Positions 5,538-13,373 of a DNA stretch of 28,927 nt are shown piece by piece (positions within the stretch are counted from its first letter, which is position 1; each line of letters begins with the position of its first letter). The stretch spans positions 1 through 28,927 of the forward strand of contig CALANW010000019.1 of the NCBI GenBank assembly GCA_937926145.1. The letters are read 5' to 3'. Below the pieces are notes generated by a model, which was not told the origin of the DNA, did no database searches, and saw nothing but the letters and a program-made list of their open reading frames with translations. The stretch comes from an uncultured Ruminococcus sp. (lineage in GTDB: Bacteria > Bacillota > Clostridia > Oscillospirales > Ruminococcaceae). The position numbers were made by a program, and so were the translations under genes.

Positions 5538-7134
5538 CAGTATTTTTGATAATGTTTATAACCCCGATGTTCTTTCCTGCCTTGCAAATTTGTCCAGTGA
5601 TGAGGTTTTCACACCGCCGTCCGTGGCAAATGCAATGCTTGATATGCTGCCACAGGAGCTTTTTTCAAATCCCGATACAAAATTTCTTGACCCTGCCTGC
5701 AAATCGGGAGTTTTTCTGCGTGAGATCGCAAAGCGGCTCATTGACGGTCTGGAGCATCAGTTCCCCGACCTCAACGAACGTATCGACCATATTTTCAGAT
5801 ATCAGCTTTACGGCATTGCAATTACCGAACTGACAAGTCTTATTTCGCGACGGAGCCTGTATTGCAGTGCTTATCCAAGCAGCGAATATTCGGTTGTTAA
5901 GTTTGATAATGCTGAGGGTAATATTCGATATAAACGAACAGAGCACACATGGGTAAACGGCAAATGTACTTTTTGCGGTGCTTCCGCAGGAAGATATGAT
6001 CGTGGTTCTGAGCTTGAAACACACGCTTACGAATGGATACATACATTAAAACCGGAGGACATTTGGTCTATGAAATTCGATGTAATAATTGGTAACCCGC
6101 CGTATCAGATGACCTTCGGCATTGAAGGCGGAAACAGTGCAAATGCAAAATCAATATACAATCTTTTTATTGAACAGTCGATTAAATTGAAGCCAAAATA
6201 TTTATGTATGATAACACCAAGCAGATGGATGACAAAAACTGCACAAGGAATCCCGGAAGCATGGGTAGATGCAGCATTATCATCAAATCAGTTTAAGATA
6301 ATCCATGACTTTGAAAACGCTTCTGAATGTTTTCCCGGTGTGGAGATAAAAGGCGGCGTTAATTATTTTCTGTGGGACAGAGATTATAAAGGAAAATGCA
6401 GCTACTATTTTCACCAATCTCAGGATAATAAAATACTTGAAAGATACGATTATCTTGATTCAAAAAATGCAGGTATAGTAGTAAGAGATCCTCAGGCTTA
6501 TTCAATTCTTGAAAAAATTGAAGCGGTTGACGGAGCATATTATAACAACCCTGATAAAAACTTTTCCGGATTGGTAAGTGCAAAACACTTTTTTGATGAC
6601 AGCACACTGCTAACCTCTAACTGGACAGGATATAAATCTGAAAGAAGCGAAAAATATTCAATCAAATACTATTTGAATGTAAATCGAGAGCGAACATTTC
6701 GCTGGATAAGCAATGAACAATTACCCAAAAATCAGGCAACCAAAGATTTGCACAAAGTATATATTCCCGCAGCCGGCGGCAGTGGTTATGATGAACAAGT
6801 GCTTGGAAAGCCTTTTTACGGTGAACCCAACAGCGTATGTTCACAAACATTTTTGGTAATCGGATATGATCCAATAAAGCACCATTTTTCTGAAAATGAA
6901 TGTAAAAATATAATTACATATATTCAGTCACGATTTTTTAGGTATCTTGTAAGCATAAAAAAGAAAACTCAAAATGGTCCAAGAGGTGTATATCAGTTTG
7001 TACCTGTTCAGGATTTTAATATCACTTGGACAGACGAAGAATTATACAAAAAATACAGCCTCACAGACGAAGAGATATCATTCATAGAATCAATGATAAA
7101 ACCAATGGATTTAGGCGGTGACAGCAATGGCTGA
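5530..7134 (+). CDS. N6-adenine DNA methyltransferase (Eco57I-like), catalytic subunit
   Basis: A 534-residue DNA methylase that should transfer a methyl group from SAM to adenine N6. Motif X-like DEVFTPPSVANAMLD (24-38), motif I FLDPACKSG (52-60), and catalytic motif IV GNPPYQ (NPPY at 189-192) are clear. Between motifs I and IV lies an insert with Cys146, Cys149, His165 and His171 (KCTFCGAS, then ETHAYEWIH) that could bind zinc. The C-terminal 300 residues should hold target recognition. The ATG at 5530 is preferred because AGGAGG (5514-5519) lies 10 bases upstream; an in-frame extension to 5500 lacks such a site. The start overlaps the previous gene as ATGGCTGA, and the end overlaps the next gene with the same 8 bases. 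The gene sits in the middle of a three-gene operon. Confidence 0.88.
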   Translation: MADSIFDNVYNPDVLSCLANLSSDEVFTPPSVANAMLDMLPQELFSNPDTKFLDPACKSGVFLREIAKRLIDGLEHQFPDLNERIDHIFRYQLYGIAITELTSLISRRSLYCSAYPSSEYSVVKFDNAEGNIRYKRTEHTWVNGKCTFCGASAGRYDRGSELETHAYEWIHTLKPEDIWSMKFDVIIGNPPYQMTFGIEGGNSANAKSIYNLFIEQSIKLKPKYLCMITPSRWMTKTAQGIPEAWVDAALSSNQFKIIHDFENASECFPGVEIKGGVNYFLWDRDYKGKCSYYFHQSQDNKILERYDYLDSKNAGIVVRDPQAYSILEKIEAVDGAYYNNPDKNFSGLVSAKHFFDDSTLLTSNWTGYKSERSEKYSIKYYLNVNRERTFRWISNEQLPKNQATKDLHKVYIPAAGGSGYDEQVLGKPFYGEPNSVCSQTFLVIGYDPIKHHFSENECKNIITYIQSRFFRYLVSIKKKTQNGPRGVYQFVPVQDFNITWTDEELYKKYSLTDEEISFIESMIKPMDLGGDSNG

Positions 7135-10024
7135 TTACGAATATTTCAAACAGCGTCCACAGGTCAATCCTACGATTTATGCCTACTGCCTTGAAGGCGT
7201 TGAGTCGCACAAGGGTTACATAAAAGTCGGCTATACCGATCGTGATGCCGATACCCGTATCAGAGAGCAGCTCCACACAAGTGCGGTGCCATATAAAATT
7301 CTTTTGACAGAATCCGCAATGTGTCCCGACGGCTCCTGCTTTACCGACCACGATGTACATAATATTCTTAAAAGAAACGGTTTCAGACAGCTCAATCAGG
7401 GCGAGGACAGAAACGAATGGTTTTTCTGTTCCGTCAATGATGTCCGTGCAGCAATAAACGAACTGAAAAACGGGGAAATATTCAATGCAGTCCGCACCGA
7501 AAATTTCGAGATGCGTCCCGAACAGACAAGAGCCGTAATGCGCACGGTTGAGTATTACAAAAGTGCCATAAAAGACGATCCCACGAGAGCACCTAAATTC
7601 TTGTGGAATGCAAAAATGCGTTTCGGCAAGACCTTTGCGGCATATCAGCTTTGCAAAAAAATGGAATTTAAACGCATTCTTGTACTGACCTTTAAGCCTG
7701 CGGTAGAATCCGCATGGCACGAGGACTTACAGACCCACGTCGATTTTGAGGGCTGGCAGTTTATTTCCAACAAGGACGCACGAAACAACAATATCGACAT
7801 TGACAGTGCTTTTCGCAATGCGGACAAGTCAAAGCCTATCGTGGTATTCGGTTCATTTCAGGACTTGCTTGGCACTAATGAAAACGGCGGTATCAAGGCA
7901 AAAAATGAATTTATTCATACTGAGGTATGGGATATCATTATCTTTGACGAATATCATTTCGGTGCTTGGCGAGAGAATGCACGAAAGCTATTTGAAAATC
8001 CCGATGAAGAAGCCGATGCAGATTTTGATATGGAAAAATATCAGAACGAGGAAGCGGGAAATGCCTACAATGAAACTTTTCTGCCTATTTCAACGGGCTA
8101 TTATCTCTATCTTTCGGGAACGCCTTTCCGTGCAATAAACAGCGGTGAATTTATCGAGGAGCAGATATTCAACTGGACATATTCCGATGAACAGCGTGAA
8201 AAATATGCGTGGGTAGGTGCGAATAATCCGTATATTTCACTGCCCCGAATGGTAATGATGACATACAAAATGCCCGATGAGATACGTCAGGTTGCGTTGC
8301 AGGGAGAATTCGATGAATTTGATCTGAATGTATTTTTCTCCGCTAAAGGCAAGGGTGATGAAGCAGGATTTGTCTATGAAAATGAAGTGCAGAAGTGGCT
8401 TGACCTTATCCGAGGACAGCATCTTCCCACGAATATTGATGATCTGAAAATGCAGGCTAAAAAGAACGAGCGTCCGCCTATGCCGTACTCGGATACACGT
8501 CTGCTGAATGTGCTGTCACATACATTATGGTTCCTGCCAAATGTTTCGAGCTGCTTTGCGATGTATAATCTTTTGCAGCAGAAGCAGAACACATTTTATC
8601 ACGATTACAAAATAAATGTCTGCGCAGGCACAAGGGCAGGAATAGGTCTTGATGCGGTAAAGCCCGTTATAAATTCAATGGGTGATCCTCTTGAAACAAA
8701 GACAATAACTCTTACCTGCGGCAAGCTGACTACGGGTATTACCGTAAAGCCTTGGACGGGCATATTTATGCTCCGAAATCTGAAAAGTCCCGAAACTTAT
8801 TTTCAAGCAGCATTTCGTGTGCAGTCACCGTGGACGATAAAAAATGACAAGGGCGAAACGGAAATAATGAAGCAGGAGTGCTATGTTTTCGACTTTGCTC
8901 TTGATAGAGCGCTGCGTCAGATATCCGATTATTCCTGCCGTCTGAATGTTGACGAGACTGACCCCGAAAAGAAGGTTTCAGAGTTTATCAGCTTTCTGCC
9001 CGTGCTTGCTTATGACGGTTCAAGTATGAAAGCGATAAATGCGCAGGACGTTCTTGACATTGCAATGGCAGGAACATCGGCAACGCTCCTTGCACGCCGC
9101 TGGGAATCCGCACTGCTTGTAAATGTTGACAATGACACTCTGAAACGCCTTACCGAGAACAGGGAAGCACTTGACGCACTTATGCGTATTGAAGGTTTCA
9201 GAAGCCTTAATTCCGATATTGAAACCATAATCAACAAGTCCGAGGCAGTAAAAAAAGCGAAAAAAGATGACGAGGACAAGCTGTCTGCAAAGGAGAAAAA
9301 GCAGCTCACCGAGGACGAAAAAGAAAGCAAATCTCTCCGCAAGCAGATACAGGAAAAGCTCATAAAATTTGCGACCCGTGTGCCGATATTTATGTACCTG
9401 ACAGACGAACGTGAAAAGTGTCTGAAAGATGTTATCACAGAAATCTCTCCGCAGCTTTTCAAAAAGGTGACGGGACTTGATGTCAAAGATTTTGAAATGC
9501 TCTGCACAATGGGACTTTTCAATTCAAACCTTATGAATCAGGCAATATATCAGTTCAAGCGTTACGAGGACGCAAGCCTTGTTTATACGGGAATTGATGC
9601 TCATGATGAGGACGAGATTGGCGGATGGGATACATCTATTCGCAGGGAAGAATACAACCGTCTTTTTTATAATCAGCAGGCAAGTATGGCTGCCGATGTG
9701 TCCGAAGAAGTGGACATACCCGATATTCCGGTTAAGCCTGCTCCGAAGCCAACGCCGACAGCTGCAAAGCCGCAGTCCGTCACGGCGCAGTTCGGCTTCA
9801 AATCTCCCGAACCCGAAAAACCGAAGCCTATGGCAGCAAAAAAGGAGCCTGAAATCAGGGCTCCCGAGGTTACTGTGGGTATGAAGGTTTATCACAAGGT
9901 GTTCAAGGACGGTACTGTTGTCAAGTTTGACGGCAAATTTGTTACTGTTCGGTTTGATATGGGTGAGAAGAAATTTATGTATCCGGCGGGATTTATTGGA
10001 GGATTTTTGGAGATAAAATTGTAA
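7127..10024 (+). CDS. T5orf172 (GIY-YIG)-SF2 helicase-Tudor-like protein, restriction subunit
   Basis: A 965-residue multidomain protein. The N terminus (about 17-112) fits the T5orf172 branch of the GIY-YIG nuclease superfamily: IYAYCLEG, GYIKVGYTDRDADTRIRE, then NEWFFCSVNDVRAAI. A superfamily 2 helicase follows: RPEQ (130-133), Walker A MRFGKT (ends Thr169), DEYH (274-277), SGTP (330-333), TTGITV (from 535) and QAAFRVQSPW (560-569). A Lys/Glu-rich coil (about 700-750) and a Pro/Lys-rich linker (about 865-910) lead to a C-terminal 50-residue domain, GMKVYHKVFKDGTVV with a following beta pattern, much like the Tudor-like tail of PcrA/UvrD. The likely role is DNA translocation and cleavage, guided by the two methylase-like subunits. 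ATG 7127 has AGGCGG 8 bases upstream; GTG 7118 is an alternative. No PD-(D/E)XK site was seen, so GIY-YIG is the candidate nuclease. Confidence 0.85.
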   Translation: MADYEYFKQRPQVNPTIYAYCLEGVESHKGYIKVGYTDRDADTRIREQLHTSAVPYKILLTESAMCPDGSCFTDHDVHNILKRNGFRQLNQGEDRNEWFFCSVNDVRAAINELKNGEIFNAVRTENFEMRPEQTRAVMRTVEYYKSAIKDDPTRAPKFLWNAKMRFGKTFAAYQLCKKMEFKRILVLTFKPAVESAWHEDLQTHVDFEGWQFISNKDARNNNIDIDSAFRNADKSKPIVVFGSFQDLLGTNENGGIKAKNEFIHTEVWDIIIFDEYHFGAWRENARKLFENPDEEADADFDMEKYQNEEAGNAYNETFLPISTGYYLYLSGTPFRAINSGEFIEEQIFNWTYSDEQREKYAWVGANNPYISLPRMVMMTYKMPDEIRQVALQGEFDEFDLNVFFSAKGKGDEAGFVYENEVQKWLDLIRGQHLPTNIDDLKMQAKKNERPPMPYSDTRLLNVLSHTLWFLPNVSSCFAMYNLLQQKQNTFYHDYKINVCAGTRAGIGLDAVKPVINSMGDPLETKTITLTCGKLTTGITVKPWTGIFMLRNLKSPETYFQAAFRVQSPWTIKNDKGETEIMKQECYVFDFALDRALRQISDYSCRLNVDETDPEKKVSEFISFLPVLAYDGSSMKAINAQDVLDIAMAGTSATLLARRWESALLVNVDNDTLKRLTENREALDALMRIEGFRSLNSDIETIINKSEAVKKAKKDDEDKLSAKEKKQLTEDEKESKSLRKQIQEKLIKFATRVPIFMYLTDEREKCLKDVITEISPQLFKKVTGLDVKDFEMLCTMGLFNSNLMNQAIYQFKRYEDASLVYTGIDAHDEDEIGGWDTSIRREEYNRLFYNQQASMAADVSEEVDIPDIPVKPAPKPTPTAAKPQSVTAQFGFKSPEPEKPKPMAAKKEPEIRAPEVTVGMKVYHKVFKDGTVVKFDGKFVTVRFDMGEKKFMYPAGFIGGFLEIKL

Positions 10025-10037
10025 AAAAGCATATATG

Positions 10038-10077
10038 ATTCAAGGTGGCCTTTGCAAAATGCACGACCACCTTGAAT
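10038..10077. terminator. Hairpin between R-M operon and NYN gene
   Basis: ATTCAAGGTGG (10038-10048) pairs with CCACCTTGAAT (10067-10077), 11 perfect base pairs. It lies between two convergent genes, 13 bases after one stop codon. The following sequence (TAATTCAG) is not a strong U-run, so termination efficiency is uncertain. Confidence 0.6.
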
Positions 10078-10095
10078 TAATTCAGTATCTATTAA

Positions 10096-10638
10096 TCATT
10101 TAAAAGAAATATTGTCAAAAATATCATTTAAACAAATATAACAATCACATGCCGTTCTTAATTCTCCAGAAACGTTATTCCAAAAAGCACATACTGATTT
10201 AACACCAGCTTCATTTATTTGCTTAACAGCGGGTACAAAATCAGAATCACCCATAACTAATACAAAAATATCATTTTCCTTAGCCTTTTTGTATAATGTT
10301 TTTAATATCTCAGCTACAATACCAGTATCAACTTTCTTTTCTTTATTAGCAACATTTCGATCGATATTATGAACTGTAAAACCAGCCTTTCTGATAGCAT
10401 TCCATAAGCTATCTTTATCGGTTGGTTTGGAGCCAAAAAGAACAGCTTCTTTTATTTCTGTAACATTACCATCAGAAACTTCATATAAAAGATTACCAAA
10501 ATCAATAGCCCAACTATTATCCTGTATGGCATTCTCATGCGCTTCATAAATATTAGCTGCAAATCCTTTATTTATTGCGGAGTGATACTTTCCTTCAATC
10601 CAAACATTAGAATTGTCTACAAAAATATAGTATGACAT
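10096..10638 (-). CDS. NYN-domain (PIN-like) putative ribonuclease
   Basis: A 180-residue single-domain protein of the NYN/DUF88 (LabA-like) PIN superfamily, which are metal-dependent RNases. The acidic residues expected at the active site are present: Asp8 in FVDNSNVW, Asp104 in KKVDTGIVAEIL, and Asp131 and Asp133 in VMGDSDFVPAV. The length matches a minimal NYN domain with no extra fusion. The ATG follows GGGAGG at 9 bases, and a clear promoter lies at 10664-10693. It forms its own unit between the R-M operon (convergent) and the HD gene (same strand, about 295 bases upstream). A role in degrading invader or host RNA during defence is possible from the context but not shown. Confidence 0.85.
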   Translation of the reverse strand: MSYYIFVDNSNVWIEGKYHSAINKGFAANIYEAHENAIQDNSWAIDFGNLLYEVSDGNVTEIKEAVLFGSKPTDKDSLWNAIRKAGFTVHNIDRNVANKEKKVDTGIVAEILKTLYKKAKENDIFVLVMGDSDFVPAVKQINEAGVKSVCAFWNNVSGELRTACDCYICLNDIFDNISFK

Positions 10639-10663
10639 AGTAAAAGCCTCCCGAAATTCATAT

Positions 10664-10693
10664 ATAATACTATAATAGCTTAAAAAACGTCAA
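10664..10693 (-). promoter_or_regulatory. Promoter of NYN gene
   Basis: On the minus strand, TTGACG (10693-10688), an 18-base spacer and TATTAT (10669-10664), 26 bases before the ATG. The rest of the gap up to 10933 is AT-rich and shows no gene or clear hairpin. Confidence 0.65.
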
Positions 10694-10933
10694 ATTTATT
10701 AAGCACACATATTATATTACCATTATACCAGAAAAAAAGAGATTGTCAATACTAAAAAAATTTTAACTTTCCCCAAATTTCAGCCTAGAAATTTCACAGT
10801 AAGAAAACAAAGGGTCGAATTCAATTATAACCTTGTGGCTCTTAGCGCAGACTAATGTTCTGATATAAATTCAAGATACTTCTAATCCCATATATAAAAT
10901 ATGCATTTGGGTATGAAATTAAGCATTGCTGTT

Positions 10934-12544
10934 TTAATAACAATCCTCTAAACACAACTTGGCAAGCTCTTGAGCTAATTTTTTTACCTCAATATGCTTT
11001 TGATTATTACGGCGATAAAAAATATAAAAAAATTTATCCCTATCACTTCTAAAAGAAGATAATGTATTTGTAACTTCTTTGAATTTTGAAGGATATTGTA
11101 ACTCGGGAAATTCGATTTCAAGATCATCTAAAGCCACTTTGCCAAATCCACTGTTAAATTGGCTTGCTTTGATTATAATAAAATCAAAATCTATATTCTG
11201 ACTTTCAGCAAATGCTTTTAAACATTTAAGCCATTTTACATGTTTTTGCTTTTGCTCTATCTGCTTTTTTAATCTTTCATTTTTTTCAGTTTTAGTGACA
11301 TTTTCTAATTGTGATTTGGTTTTTTCAATATCTTCTTTCAACTTTTGTAGAGCTTCATCATTTATTTTTGATGAATTATTATTATAATTTAAGTATTTTG
11401 AAAGTTCCTCAAATTCATTTTCAAGTTTTTCGAGAGATATTTCAGAAAAACCACGATTAAAAATTGCCTTATACTCAGCTTCAGACTTCCATAAGGGGTG
11501 CCTTCGTTCATTACGTGCAAAATATTCATTTATCAGCTTATCATTTTTCCGATTTTTCATTAGAAATAAAACATCACCATCACTTAACAGCGAAACTCTT
11601 AACGAATCTGTTAACACTTTTCCTTCATTTGTAAGTGCTTCATAAGAAAAAATTTCATACTCAATATTTAATTTTTCCATTGCATACTTCAATATGAAAG
11701 CTTCATATTGAACCACGGGATGATTTTGTATCCATTTTCTCTCTGCATCATGTGCATAAATAACATTTTCAATGATACTAACTGCTGCTTTTGAATAAAT
11801 CAATCTGCATTCGTTTTCTTTTTCTATAATCTTTACATTTTTCAATAATCTTTCATAATCTATAGATACAGTATCAAATCCAGTTATGTAAGAATCACGC
11901 ATCAAATAATCAAGTTTATCAACGTCAATTAATGAAGAATTAAGCATTGAAATAATACAGTTTAAGTAACTCTTATTCAAATCCATTTTGCTTGAATATT
12001 CATATCCAAGTATACATCTTGCAAAGAAACTACGTTCATCCATGTTTTCAAAAAGAAAATCATATTTTTTTAATGCAACTACTACACTCATTAATTCATG
12101 TGGTGCAGCTGCATAATTCTTTTTTTCAATTTCTTCACTTAATGTAGAATCACACGTCAAATCAATTATTGCTTTATGTAGTTCATCTCGAGACGATTTT
12201 TCTCCAAGATATAAATATTCCCCAGTATGTGAAAATGGGGCATGACCAACATCGTGTAAAAGACAGGCAAATTCAAAAATCTTTTTGTATCTTTCTGAAT
12301 CAATTGTTACTTTTGAAATCTTATTTATTGACTTTGCAACAATTTGTCCTAAATAGTATACACCTAATGAATGAACAAATCTATTGTGTACAGCAGAAGC
12401 ATATAATGGGGAATAACTTGTTTGAATGATATTACGCAACCTTTGAAACTCTGGAGTATCAATTATTTTGTCCGCAATATCATCATCAACATCAATGTAA
12501 CCATATATAGGATCTTTAAATCTTTTCATAAATTTTTGACTCAT
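10934..12544 (-). CDS. HD-domain phosphohydrolase (SAMHD1/dGTPase-like)
   Basis: A 536-residue protein of the COG1078-type HD family, whose known members hydrolyse dNTPs or other nucleotides. The N terminus (KRFKDPIYGYIDVDDD) and PEFQRLRNIIQ fit the family. The metal-site pattern is complete: His58 (FVHSLG), His97-Asp98 (LLHDVGHAPFSHTGEY) and the DVDKLDYLMRDS segment at 207-218. The C-terminal half is less typical and contains a long charged coiled coil (about 360-440). The start is ATG 12544 next to GAAAGA, with ATG at codon 6 as an alternative. It lies 42 bases after the 119-residue gene on the same strand, so the two form an operon. In an island next to an R-M-like system, nucleotide depletion as phage defence is a reasonable but untested idea. 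Confidence 0.85.
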   Translation of the reverse strand: MSQKFMKRFKDPIYGYIDVDDDIADKIIDTPEFQRLRNIIQTSYSPLYASAVHNRFVHSLGVYYLGQIVAKSINKISKVTIDSERYKKIFEFACLLHDVGHAPFSHTGEYLYLGEKSSRDELHKAIIDLTCDSTLSEEIEKKNYAAAPHELMSVVVALKKYDFLFENMDERSFFARCILGYEYSSKMDLNKSYLNCIISMLNSSLIDVDKLDYLMRDSYITGFDTVSIDYERLLKNVKIIEKENECRLIYSKAAVSIIENVIYAHDAERKWIQNHPVVQYEAFILKYAMEKLNIEYEIFSYEALTNEGKVLTDSLRVSLLSDGDVLFLMKNRKNDKLINEYFARNERRHPLWKSEAEYKAIFNRGFSEISLEKLENEFEELSKYLNYNNNSSKINDEALQKLKEDIEKTKSQLENVTKTEKNERLKKQIEQKQKHVKWLKCLKAFAESQNIDFDFIIIKASQFNSGFGKVALDDLEIEFPELQYPSKFKEVTNTLSSFRSDRDKFFYIFYRRNNQKHIEVKKLAQELAKLCLEDCY

Positions 12545-12586
12545 TCTTTCAACATTATTTATTGGATAACCATTGTTTGCAACTAC

Positions 12587-12946
12587 TTAAACCCCTAAAG
12601 CTTTAAGTGATTGCTTATTCATAAATGCCATCATAACATCAAAAGATAAATACCCCCTAAATTTATCCCAAAGATCGTCAACCGTAACATTATTTTTTAA
12701 TCTTAATCCTTCACCATTTTCAGAAGTGAAAAGTTCAAAATATTTAGAATAATCATGTAAAAAAGAATTAGTTCTTTCCTTAGATAACACTAAGACAGCT
12801 TTTTGTCCTTCTTGAAGTAAAATTTTAATAACAGTTGCGCCATATTGATTTAACTGGCTAAACAGAACATCCTTTTTATCTGAGTTTTCAATCAACTCAA
12901 TAAATGCATTAGCAACTAAGTCTTCAATTCCAATATACATGCACAT
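12587..12946 (-). CDS. Hypothetical 119-residue protein, partner of HD gene
   Basis: A protein I do not recognise. It is predicted to be alpha/beta with no membrane segment: DLVANAFIELIEN, then QYGATVIKILLQEGQKAVLVLS, and a C-terminal helical part (VTVDDLWDKFRGYLSFDVMMAF). The ATG at 12946 has GGAG about 10 bases upstream; a second ATG three codons later is possible. It is the first gene of a two-gene unit with the HD phosphohydrolase, transcribed from the promoter at 13127-13155 through a leader of about 170 bases. It could be a sensor, an inhibitor or a small effector for the HD enzyme; the sequence does not decide. Confidence 0.65.
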   Translation of the reverse strand: MCMYIGIEDLVANAFIELIENSDKKDVLFSQLNQYGATVIKILLQEGQKAVLVLSKERTNSFLHDYSKYFELFTSENGEGLRLKNNVTVDDLWDKFRGYLSFDVMMAFMNKQSLKALGV

Positions 12947-13126
12947 AATTATTATCTCCTGTACAAAAAATCAATTTACTATTACAAATGAACAAGCTGT
13001 TTAATCTTATCATTTTAAACTAACACAATTAAACCGTAGCAACTCTAAACATAGTATGCACAGCGTTTATTAGTTCATTATATGATAATCATTTAATAAT
13101 GAGACTATCAATTTGATGTAGTTTAT

Positions 13127-13155
13127 ATTATACCACCTTTTATATCAAAAATCAA
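13127..13155 (-). promoter_or_regulatory. Promoter of 119-residue/HD operon
   Basis: On the minus strand, TTGATT (13155-13150), a 17-base spacer and TATAAT (13132-13127), with TGG before the -10 box (extended -10). The -35 box lies in one arm of the inverted repeat AATCAAGCATTT/AAATGCTTGATT (13150-13161 and 13175-13186), which may be an operator or the end of an upstream unit. The 170-base leader down to the ATG at 12946 shows no recognised RNA. Confidence 0.7.
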
Positions 13156-13220
13156 GCATTTAAAATAATTTTAAAAATGCTTGATTAAATAATTATATAT
13201 CAATACACCAAATTTGGTTG

Positions 13221-13322
13221 ATACTAAACACCAATAAAATACAGGAAAAAATCTGCACCGAAATCCTATATATGCGAGATTATCGGCTTGATTTTTCCAA
13301 AATTTCAAATGGTGTTTAGTAT
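13221..13322. repeat. Imperfect long inverted repeat
   Basis: Outer arms ATACTAAACACCA (13221-13233) and TGGTGTTTAGTAT (13310-13322) are a perfect 13-base inverted repeat. Inner arms GGAAAAAATC (13244-13253) and GATTTTTCC (13290-13298) extend the pairing imperfectly. ACCAAATTTGGT, a 12-base palindrome, lies just outside (13207-13218). It has no coding content. It could be a small transposon relic, a structured RNA or a binding region near the right end of the element. Confidence 0.5.
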
Positions 13323-13333
13323 AAAACCGTAAA

Positions 13334-13370
13334 TTCACCCGACTGCCAGAAAACCTCGCAGCCGGGTGAA
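13334..13370 (-). terminator. Terminator after rlmD
   Basis: TTCACCCG (13334-13341) pairs with CGGGTGAA (13363-13370), extended after one mismatch by CTGC/GCAG. It begins 3 bases after the rlmD stop codon. On the minus strand it is followed by TTTACGGTTTT, a broken U-run. If the element model is right, this was the terminator of the recombinase in the excised form. Confidence 0.7.
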
Positions 13371-13373
13371 CCA

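Noticed and set aside
4893..7134. The two methylase genes as one frameshifted gene
   Set aside because: Each has its own motif I and motif X-like segment, and the second has its own AGGAGG ribosome site; the overlap is a normal coupling junction.
13221..13322. Insertion sequence
   Set aside because: The inverted repeats enclose only about 75 bases and no transposase; it can be called a repeat only.
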